NCBI GenBank assembly: GCA_046048875.1
Contig: JBJOFG010000001.1
Span: 124,001 to 188,000 of the forward strand
Source of the DNA: CAIZGX01 sp046048875
GTDB taxonomy: Bacteria; Bacteroidota; Bacteroidia; Flavobacteriales_D; Sanyastnellaceae
Direction: 5' to 3'
Length of the DNA: 64,000 nucleotides
The notes under the pieces are model-generated. The model made no database searches, was not told the DNA's origin, and saw only the letters and a list, made by a program, of their open reading frames with translations. How positions within the stretch are numbered: position 1 is the stretch's first letter; each line of letters begins with the position of its first letter. Of this stretch, positions 25,195 to 31,890 are shown in pieces. A program made the position numbers and the translations under genes.

Positions 25195-26232
25195 GTGACC
25201 TACATCATCGGAGAAATAGGACAAAACCACAACGGTTCGGTAGAGTTAGCGAAGGACATCATTGACCTCGCTGCTGCCCCCGTGGTGGAAGATTATTTTC
25301 AGCTCTCGCTGAAGCCTATGAATGCGGTGAAGCTCACCAAGCGTGACCTGAACGAAGAACTTAGCCAATCACAAATGAATGCGCCTTACAACAGTCCGCA
25401 TTCATTCGGGGCGACATACGGAGAACACCGCGCGTTTCTCGAGTTGAACGACGAGCAGCACGAAGAACTGTTTCATTATTCAAAATCGAAAGGATTGGAT
25501 TTTGTGGAAACGCTTTGCGCAACCGGATGTCTTTCTTTGTTGAAACGATTCACACCCGATTATTTGAAGGTAGCCAGTCGCGACCTCACGAATCTACCGC
25601 TGCTAGCGGCTTTGGCGGAGACGAAGATTCCCATTATTCTTTCCACGGGAATGGCTGGGAAGGAAGAACTCGATCACGCGTTAGACACCATTTCGCATTA
25701 CCATTCGAACATCAGCATCCTCCACTGCACCTCGGAATACCCGACGCAGCCGAAGAACGTCAATCTGAATACCATTAAATTTTTACAAAACAATTATCCG
25801 CAATACAACATTGGTTTCAGCGATCATACGCTGGGCATTTTCACTCCGGTTGCCGCCGTTGCTATGGGGGCTACCATCATCGAAAAGCACATCACCACCG
25901 ATCGTAATTTGAAAGGAACCGACCAACGCGGATCCCTCGGCCCTGAAGGCATTCGACGCATGGTGCGCGACATTCGTGAACTCGAATTGTCCATGGGTGA
26001 AGTGGAAATGAAGATCGAAGATTCTGTCGCTTCCGCTCGTTTGAAGTTGGAAAGAAGCATCGCCGCCATTCGTGAAATTCCAGTTGGAAAAATCATTGAA
26101 GAAGCAGACTTGTGCATGCTCTCTCCAGGCGACGGATTCAAATGGGCACAACGAAATTTGGTGGTTGGAAAACGCACCACTGCATCCATTCCCGCGAATG
26201 AAATTATTTACCCCATTCACTTGGAAGACTAA
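25195..26232 (+). CDS. NeuB-family sugar-acid synthase, substrate unclear
   Basis: 345 residues with the NeuB layout: YIIGEIGQNHNGS at the start, DYLKVASRDLTNLPLL, IILSTGMAG, HCTSEYPTQ, IGFSDHTLGI and TIIEKHITTDR in the barrel, then a C-terminal SAF-like domain from about residue 280. NeuB enzymes condense phosphoenolpyruvate with a six-carbon amino sugar. The usual AIKFQT segment is replaced by AVKLTKRDLNEEL, with further changes beyond it, so the acceptor may differ from ManNAc. The GTG at 25195 is chosen because the open frame upstream is only the translated hairpin array. The neighbour is ispD, not neuA or neuC. Confidence 0.8.
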   Translation: MTYIIGEIGQNHNGSVELAKDIIDLAAAPVVEDYFQLSLKPMNAVKLTKRDLNEELSQSQMNAPYNSPHSFGATYGEHRAFLELNDEQHEELFHYSKSKGLDFVETLCATGCLSLLKRFTPDYLKVASRDLTNLPLLAALAETKIPIILSTGMAGKEELDHALDTISHYHSNISILHCTSEYPTQPKNVNLNTIKFLQNNYPQYNIGFSDHTLGIFTPVAAVAMGATIIEKHITTDRNLKGTDQRGSLGPEGIRRMVRDIRELELSMGEVEMKIEDSVASARLKLERSIAAIREIPVGKIIEEADLCMLSPGDGFKWAQRNLVVGKRTTASIPANEIIYPIHLED

Positions 26233-26919
26233 ATGCAAAACGCCGAACATCACGCTGTCATCTTTGTTGCAGGAGGCACTGGAACCCGCATGGGAAGCGC
26301 CCTTCCGAAGCAATTTCTTACGCTAAACAACACGCCCATTCTTATTCATACGCTGCGAAACTTTCACACGTTCAATCCCTTTTTTGAAATGGTGGTGGTC
26401 ATGCATCACGACTATATTTCGTTCTGGAAGGACTTGTGTCTTCAATTCGAACATGTTCCTGCACACACTGTAGTTGCAGGCGGAGAAGAACGTTTCCACA
26501 GTGTGAAAAACGGATTGAATGCTCTTTCTGAAAGCGTGAATTCTGTGGCAGTGCACGACGCTGTTCGTCCACTTGTTTCGCACGAAACACTTAAAAGATG
26601 TTTTGATGCGTTGAATGAAAACCCCGCTGTAGTGCCCGCCATACCCATCAACGATTCCATTCGTGAAGTGCACGGTGCAGAGAATAAAAGCGTCGATCGT
26701 TCGTTGTTCAAACGCATTCAAACCCCTCAGTGTTTTCATGCTACTGTTTTGAAAGAAGCCTACAATCAGCCTTTCAGCCCGTTATTCACCGACGATGCTT
26801 CCGTAGTGGAATCGAACGGTCATTCGGTTTTTTTGGTGGAAGGAAATCTGGAAAATATTAAAATAACATCGCCCATCGACCTCATCGTTGGTGAGGCATT
26901 AACTGCAAATACAAAATAA
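26233..26919 (+). CDS. ispD: IspD, 2-C-methyl-D-erythritol 4-phosphate cytidylyltransferase
   Basis: 228 residues. IspD makes CDP-methylerythritol in the MEP isoprenoid pathway. The CTP-binding VAGGTGTRMGSALPKQFL, AVHDAVRPLV, FKRIQTPQCF and TDDASVVES motifs are all IspD-like, and the protein has normal length. It directly abuts the NeuB-like gene (TAA then ATG). Because other cytidylyltransferases activate NeuB products, the pairing is curious, but the motifs favour true IspD. Confidence 0.87.
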   Translation: MQNAEHHAVIFVAGGTGTRMGSALPKQFLTLNNTPILIHTLRNFHTFNPFFEMVVVMHHDYISFWKDLCLQFEHVPAHTVVAGGEERFHSVKNGLNALSESVNSVAVHDAVRPLVSHETLKRCFDALNENPAVVPAIPINDSIREVHGAENKSVDRSLFKRIQTPQCFHATVLKEAYNQPFSPLFTDDASVVESNGHSVFLVEGNLENIKITSPIDLIVGEALTANTK

Positions 26920-26920
26920 A

Positions 26921-28996
26921 ATGAACGCTCCACGTGCAAAGAAAATAGCGAAGGAATTGGTAGAACACGGTCATACGCGCATAGACAACTACTATTGGAT
27001 GCGTCTTTCAGACGAGCAGAAAAACGCTGCTACACCAGACGAGCAAACTGCCGATGTATTGGCCTACTTGAAGGAAGAGAACGACTACGTAAACGAGGGA
27101 ATGAAGCACACCGAAGAATTGCAGAAGCAGTTGTTCGAAGAAATGAAGGGACGTATTAAAGAAGACGACTCTTCGGTTCCGGTGAAGCAAAACGGATATT
27201 GGTATTACACGCGTTACGAAATTGGACAAGACTACGCCTTCAACTGTCGCAAGAAGGAAAGCATGGAAACGGGTGAAGAAGAAATTCTCATCAACGGTCC
27301 TGAAATGGCGAAGGGCAAAGACTACTGGGCGCTAGGCGGATTAAGCATTTCAGAAAACAACCGCTACATGGTTTACGGTGTAGACGAAGTAAGTCGAAGA
27401 GTCTACACCTTGCGTGTGCGTGATTTGCAAACGGGAGAGTTGTTCAATGAAATCATTGAAGGCACTTCAGGTTCTGCCACCTGGGCATCGGATAACCTTC
27501 ATTTTTTCTACACGAAAAAAGATCCACAAACCTTGCGCGATTGCCAAGTGTGGCGACATGAATTGGGAACCGATCCGTCTACAGATGTTTTGGTGTTCGA
27601 AGAAAAAGACGAAGAATTTTCGTGCTTTGTTTTCAAAACGAAAACCAAGCAATACCTTATTATTGGCAGCTCTCAAACGGTTTCCGACGAATACCGCGTG
27701 CTCGAGTCTAACAATCCGAAAGGTGAATTTCGTTTGTTTCAAAAACGCGAACGCGACTTGGAATACAGCATCACGCAATACGAAGACAAGTTTTATGTCT
27801 TAACGAATCTAGACGCGAAGAACTTCCGTCTCATGTCGTGCCCCATTCATTCCACCGAAAAAGAAAATTGGGAAGAAGTCATTCCTCACCGCGAAAACAC
27901 GTTGTTGGAATCGGTTGAAATGTTCAAAGAATATTTGGTGTTGGAAGAACGCACCGAAGGGTTGGCGCACATTCGCGTTACGCGTTGGGACAAGGCAGAA
28001 GAGCATTACCTGGAGTTTCCAGATCCGACATACAGCGCGGGAGTGGGAGCGAATCCGGAGTTTGATACCGAGACTTTACGTTTCGGATATTCGTCTATGA
28101 CCACTCCAGGCAGCGTGTTCGATTACAACATGAAAACACGCGAGCGCGAATTGAAAAAACAACAACCTGTGTTGGGTGAATTCAATGCGAGCGATTATAC
28201 GAGTGAACGCATTTTCGCAACGGCAAAAGACGGCGTAAAGGTTCCTATTTCCTTGGTGTACAAGAAAGGATTCGAGCGCAACGGAAGTGCGCCGTGTTTG
28301 CTGTATGCTTACGGAAGCTACGGACACAGCATGGACGCTGGGTTCAGCAGCGCGCGACTGTCATTGTTAAACAGAGGATTTGTTTTCGCCATTGCGCACA
28401 TTCGCGGTGGAAGCGACATGGGACGTAACTGGTATGAAGACGGGAAATTATTGAAGAAGAAAAACACCTTTACCGATTTCATTGCTTGCGGTGAATGTTT
28501 GGTGGAAGAAAAATACAGTACATCCAATCGCTTGTTCGCCATGGGCGGAAGTGCAGGCGGATTGCTTATGGGTGCAGTGGCCAACATGGCGCCTTCGTTG
28601 TTCAACGGAATCATAAGCGCAGTGCCGTTTGTAGACGTGGTAACTACGATGTTAGACGAAAGCATTCCACTTACCACCTTCGAATTCGACGAGTGGGGAA
28701 ATCCGAAAGACAAGGACTATTACGATTACATGCTCAGCTATTCTCCTATTGATAACATTGAAGCGAAAGACTATCCGCATACCCTTGTAACCACAGGCTA
28801 TTGGGACAGTCAAGTGCAATACTGGGAGCCCGCGAAATACGTGGCGAAGTTGCGCGATACGAAGACCGATTCGAATAAATTGTTCTTCAAGTGTACCATG
28901 GAAGCCGGGCATGGCGGGAAGTCTGGACGTTTTGAAGCATTGAAAGAAGTAGCACTTGAATACGCGTTTTTATTGGATCTCGCTCACAAAGCATAA
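26921..28996 (+). CDS. ptrB: Oligopeptidase B-like S9A serine peptidase
   Basis: 691 residues. An N-terminal beta-propeller (about residues 1-400) precedes an alpha/beta-hydrolase domain. The nucleophile Ser is near residue 543 in FAMGGSAGGLLMGAV, the Asp near 628 in TGYWDSQVQYWEP, and the His near 662 in EAGHGGKSGR. Sequence features such as YYWMRL, HIRGGSDMGRNWYEDGK and the GGSAGG box point to oligopeptidase B (protease II), which cleaves short peptides after basic residues. No signal peptide is seen, so it is likely cytosolic. Confidence 0.88.
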   Translation: MNAPRAKKIAKELVEHGHTRIDNYYWMRLSDEQKNAATPDEQTADVLAYLKEENDYVNEGMKHTEELQKQLFEEMKGRIKEDDSSVPVKQNGYWYYTRYEIGQDYAFNCRKKESMETGEEEILINGPEMAKGKDYWALGGLSISENNRYMVYGVDEVSRRVYTLRVRDLQTGELFNEIIEGTSGSATWASDNLHFFYTKKDPQTLRDCQVWRHELGTDPSTDVLVFEEKDEEFSCFVFKTKTKQYLIIGSSQTVSDEYRVLESNNPKGEFRLFQKRERDLEYSITQYEDKFYVLTNLDAKNFRLMSCPIHSTEKENWEEVIPHRENTLLESVEMFKEYLVLEERTEGLAHIRVTRWDKAEEHYLEFPDPTYSAGVGANPEFDTETLRFGYSSMTTPGSVFDYNMKTRERELKKQQPVLGEFNASDYTSERIFATAKDGVKVPISLVYKKGFERNGSAPCLLYAYGSYGHSMDAGFSSARLSLLNRGFVFAIAHIRGGSDMGRNWYEDGKLLKKKNTFTDFIACGECLVEEKYSTSNRLFAMGGSAGGLLMGAVANMAPSLFNGIISAVPFVDVVTTMLDESIPLTTFEFDEWGNPKDKDYYDYMLSYSPIDNIEAKDYPHTLVTTGYWDSQVQYWEPAKYVAKLRDTKTDSNKLFFKCTMEAGHGGKSGRFEALKEVALEYAFLLDLAHKA

Positions 28997-29005
28997 CAAG
29001 AAATC

Positions 29006-30481
29006 ATGGCAGTACTGCAAAACAAACAACGGTGGAAGGTGGTCTTGTTGCTTTTAGCAGCGGCCATTGCGGGCGTTACCTTGTGGTACACCAATAGTAT
29101 TGCACGACGCATTCGCGACGAAGAAAAAGCGAAGGTCGAGTTGTGGCACAGCGCCATTCGCAAGAAAGAAGAATTGGTGAAACTCACGCAAGTGTTGTTC
29201 GACAGCTTGCGCTCCGAAGAAACACGCAAAGCGGAGATCCTCGGAAGAGCCATGAACACCATCTCGAATCCGCAAGGCGACTTGTCATTTGCGGTAGATG
29301 TGTTGGCGTTGAATACAACCATTCCGTTGTTGGTGTGTAACACCGAAAACGAGTTTCAGCTTTCGCGCAACATCGATTCTGTCTACATCAAAGACCCTAT
29401 TCGCATTGAAGAATTGCGTTTGCAGTACGAGCAAGAGTACAAGCCCATTTCCTTTCCAGACGCGGGCATTGTGGTGTATTACAGCAACAGTTACATGTAC
29501 AAAGAGCTGAAGCAAACCATCGACGATTTGGTTTCTTCGTTCTTCAATGAAACGGTAATCAATACCGCTTCTGTCCCGGTAATTGTCACCGACAGCACGA
29601 AGATGAATGTGGTACAGGTTGGAAAGATAGACACGCTGAAATGCAATGTGAATCAGGTGTTAGCGGAAATGAAGGAAGGGTATGAGCCCATTGAAATTAA
29701 GATTCCGGGAAGATCTACGCAGTACATTTTTTACGACGACTCTGCCACCATTCAGCAGTTGAAGTTGTTTCCGTATCTGCAGTTGTCGCTCATAGGCGTG
29801 TTCCTTTTCGTGGCCTACATACTCTTCTCAACCTTCCGCCGATCTGAGCAGAATTTGGTTTGGGTGGGTATGGCGAAGGAGACGGCGCATCAGTTGGGCA
29901 CACCGCTTTCTGCGCTTATGGCGTGGCGAGATTTGTTCGAGCAGCAAGGTGTTTCGAAAGCCTTGATTGAAGAGTTCAACAAAGATATTGAGCGCCTTTC
30001 CACGATTACTGAGCGCTTCTCGAAAATCGGATCGGAAGCGGCACTCAAGCCCATTGGCGCGAAAGACTTGGTCGAAGAAATTCTCGACTACTTGCGCGTC
30101 CGCATATCTTCTGAAGTCATTATTCAAGTTGAATCAGACGGCAATCCAATCGTACACGTGAACGTCGCCTTATTCAGTTGGGTCATCGAGAACCTCGTGA
30201 AAAACAGCGTCGATGCCATGGATGCAAAAGGACACCTAACTGTCTCCATCCACGAATCCAACGGCAAAGTATACATAGACGTCAAAGACAGCGGCAAGGG
30301 CATCCCCAAACGCAAATGGAAAACCATCTTCGAACCCGGCTTCACCACCAAGCTGCGAGGTTGGGGTCTTGGACTTTCGCTTGCCAAGCGCATTGTGAAG
30401 AATTATCATAAGGGGAGTATTTACGTTTTGTCCAGTGTTCAGGGGGAAGGTACAATCTTTAGAATTGCGCTTCGGAAATAG
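29006..30481 (+). CDS. Orphan membrane sensor histidine kinase
   Basis: 491 residues. A first membrane helix at about residues 8-27 and a second at about 252-275 (LSLIGVFLFVAYILF) enclose a sensor region with predicted coiled-coil start. The phospho-acceptor His is near residue 294 in AKETAHQLGTPLSALMAW. The ATPase domain shows the N box (NLVKNSVDAMD), G1 (DVKDSGKGIP), the F box (IFEPGFTTK) and G2 (RGWGLGLSLAKRIV). No response regulator is adjacent. The signal is unknown. Confidence 0.88.
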   Translation: MAVLQNKQRWKVVLLLLAAAIAGVTLWYTNSIARRIRDEEKAKVELWHSAIRKKEELVKLTQVLFDSLRSEETRKAEILGRAMNTISNPQGDLSFAVDVLALNTTIPLLVCNTENEFQLSRNIDSVYIKDPIRIEELRLQYEQEYKPISFPDAGIVVYYSNSYMYKELKQTIDDLVSSFFNETVINTASVPVIVTDSTKMNVVQVGKIDTLKCNVNQVLAEMKEGYEPIEIKIPGRSTQYIFYDDSATIQQLKLFPYLQLSLIGVFLFVAYILFSTFRRSEQNLVWVGMAKETAHQLGTPLSALMAWRDLFEQQGVSKALIEEFNKDIERLSTITERFSKIGSEAALKPIGAKDLVEEILDYLRVRISSEVIIQVESDGNPIVHVNVALFSWVIENLVKNSVDAMDAKGHLTVSIHESNGKVYIDVKDSGKGIPKRKWKTIFEPGFTTKLRGWGLGLSLAKRIVKNYHKGSIYVLSSVQGEGTIFRIALRK

Positions 30482-30485
30482 ACAT

Positions 30486-30537
30486 GAATGTCTGCGACGA
30501 ATGTTTTCAACGAATGCCTACGGCGAATGTCCTCGAC
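30486..30537 (+). repeat. Micro-hairpin array H-left, word GAAT
   Basis: Four 9-nt hairpins with 3-bp stems and 3-nt loops, each preceded by GAAT: GTCTGCGAC (30490), GTTTTCAAC (30503), GCCTACGGC (30516) and GTCCTCGAC (30529). It begins 4 nt after the histidine kinase stop and is the inverted counterpart of the ATTC array at 31008-31052. Confidence 0.85.
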
Positions 30538-30574
30538 TGGCTTAATTAAACAAAGTTCTCACAACGCAGTTCCT

Positions 30575-30590
30575 CCCGATAGCTATCGGG
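30575..30590. repeat. 16-bp perfect palindrome
   Basis: CCCGATAGCTATCGGG is a perfect palindrome in the 624-bp gap between the histidine kinase and the wza-like gene. I recall this motif from other Bacteroidota genomes as a dispersed palindrome, but cannot confirm that here. Confidence 0.6.
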
Positions 30591-30624
30591 AAACGTAGTT
30601 CAAGGTTTCAATTACCTAGTTCGT

Positions 30625-30771
30625 TCATCGCTTTTCCCAAACAGACTCCGCAGACTTGTACATTTCTATAAGTTTTTCACGATTTTTTATCGTTTTCTCA
30701 GAGAACTCAGGCGGTTCAACGAAATCTGGGTGATTGATGATATCAAAAAGTTTTTTAGTTTGCTCATCCAT
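30625..30771 (-). CDS. Possible 48-residue small protein
   Basis: A short open frame from an ATG at 30771 to a TGA at 30625 encodes a charged, helical-looking protein beginning MDEQTKKLFDIINHP and ending SVWEKR. Its codon use resembles neighbouring genes, and it is the only sensible frame in the gap. It is bracketed by inverted GAAT/ATTC hairpin arrays, just as larger genes are bracketed elsewhere in the window. No family is recognised and no promoter box is evident, so it may not be expressed. Confidence 0.4.
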   Translation of the reverse strand: MDEQTKKLFDIINHPDFVEPPEFSEKTIKNREKLIEMYKSAESVWEKR

Positions 30772-30833
30772 AGGGCTAATTTAACTTTTAGTTCATTAGC
30801 TCGCTTGAAATTCCATAATTTTTTAGATCTTTT

Positions 30834-30880
30834 CCCCCACCTCCAGTGGGGGCATTTCGAATGCCGCTCGCAGAGCGAGC
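30834..30880. repeat. Cluster of three larger hairpins
   Basis: CCCCCAC/GTGGGGG (30834-30852, 5-nt loop), GCATT/AATGC with a TCG loop (30852-30864) and GCTCGC/GCGAGC with an AGA loop (30866-30880) follow one another. Downstream is A+T-rich sequence. They may act as a bidirectional terminator or be further members of the hairpin-array family. Confidence 0.55.
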
Positions 30881-30920
30881 TCGGATAGCGCGAAGAAATA
30901 TTTTAATTCTTACAAAAATC

Positions 30921-31056
30921 GTCGAAGACCCTCGTTACTTGCAACCCTCGTCCATCGGACCCTCGCGAAGCTATTAGCCCTCGCAACGCCAGTTGCTCTC
31001 GCGAAGCATTCGCCTCCGGCATTCGTGGCTACGCCACATTCGTCCTTCGGACTTTC
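30921..31056 (+). repeat. Micro-hairpin array H-right, words CCTC then ATTC
   Basis: Hairpins starting with G and ending with C, each set apart by a 4-nt word. The word is CCTC in the first part and ATTC in the second. Units include GTCGAAGAC (30921), GTCCATCGGAC (30950), GCAACGCCAGTTGC (30983), GCGAAGC (31001), GCCTCCGGC (31012), GTGGCTACGCCAC (31025) and GTCCTTCGGAC (31042). Words sit at 30930, 30946, 30961, 30979 (CCTC), 30997 (TCTC), 31008, 31021, 31038 (ATTC) and 31053 (TTTC). Two units (30934 and 30965) are imperfect. Confidence 0.88.
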
Positions 31057-31075
31057 TTTTCTGCGAAATTTTCCC

Positions 31076-31083
31076 TACCTTCG
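31076..31083 (+). promoter_or_regulatory. Candidate -7 promoter box of the wza-wzc genes
   Basis: TACCTTCG differs from TAnnTTTG at one base and lies 22 nt before the ATG at 31106, a plausible distance for a short leader. It follows hairpin array H-right by about 20 nt. Confidence 0.32.
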
Positions 31084-31105
31084 CTGCTTACTTAAACGAG
31101 TAAAT

Positions 31106-31888
31106 ATGCGTATTCGCTTTCTTTTTTATACTCTTGGTGTACTTTTTCTTGCCTCTTGTGCCTCTCCTGAAGACTTTTACTACCTTCGAAATGCTGGCAA
31201 CGAAAAAATTGCCGACCAAGCCATTGATAGCACTGCCTCTAACCCTACCATAGCCATCGGAGACCAATTGAGTATCGTACTCACTTCTGCTAACCTTGAA
31301 ATAAACGCACTAGTTAACGCAGCGAATTCTGGTGGCGCCCAAGGTGGAATGTCCCAAGGCGGAATGGTAAATCCTATCATGGGATACCTCGTAGACCCCA
31401 AAGGGGAGATAGAATTTCCAAAAATTGGAAAAATGAAGGTGGCCGGGAAGTCCATGACAAGTGTCCAAAAAGAATTGGAAGCAGTCTTGGCTGAATACGT
31501 AAAAGAACCCGCTGTTGCAGTGAGAAGATTGAATTTTCGCGTAACGGTCATTGGTGAGGTGGCTAGCCCTGGAATTGTTCCAATTTCTTATGACCGCATG
31601 AACATCATGGAAGCATTGGCGCAAGCGGGTGACCTAACCATTTTCGCCGAACGAGAAAATATTCTTCTGATTCGAGAAACACCCCAGGGAAAGGAAACCG
31701 TGCGATTGAGTTTGTATGATAAATCCTTGCTTTCTTCTCCTTACTATTGGTTACAAAGTGGGGATATCTTGTATGTGCAGCCCAATAAGACTAAGGTAAA
31801 CACGAATACCACTTTTTTCCAAGTGTGGCCAACCATCATCAGTTCGGTCTCTATTTTCTTAGTCATCTTTAACCAAATTGTTCAATAA
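31106..31888 (+). CDS. Wza/BexD-like polysaccharide export lipoprotein
   Basis: About 260 residues from the ATG at 31106. A lipoprotein signal ends in VLFLASCAS. The Poly_export domain follows (PTIAIGDQLSIVLTS...YLVDPKGEIEFPKIGKMKVAG) and an SLBB domain (FRVTVIGEVASPGIVPI). The C-terminus (IISSVSIFLVIFNQIV) is a membrane segment. A Gly/Met-rich insert (AQGGMSQGGMVNP) is unusual. Such proteins form the outer-membrane exit channel for capsule or exopolysaccharide. The Wzc-like gene follows after 2 nt. Confidence 0.9.
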   Translation: MRIRFLFYTLGVLFLASCASPEDFYYLRNAGNEKIADQAIDSTASNPTIAIGDQLSIVLTSANLEINALVNAANSGGAQGGMSQGGMVNPIMGYLVDPKGEIEFPKIGKMKVAGKSMTSVQKELEAVLAEYVKEPAVAVRRLNFRVTVIGEVASPGIVPISYDRMNIMEALAQAGDLTIFAERENILLIRETPQGKETVRLSLYDKSLLSSPYYWLQSGDILYVQPNKTKVNTNTTFFQVWPTIISSVSIFLVIFNQIVQ

Positions 31889-31890
31889 CC

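Noticed and set aside
26233..26919. IspD as a CMP-sugar synthetase partner of the adjacent NeuB-like gene
   Set aside because: The CTP-binding and C-terminal motifs are those of IspD rather than NeuA, PseF or KdsB.
30482..31105. tRNA or structured non-coding RNA in the longest intergenic gap
   Set aside because: No cloverleaf or TTCGA-type T-arm was found. The structure seen is explained by micro-hairpin arrays and isolated palindromes.
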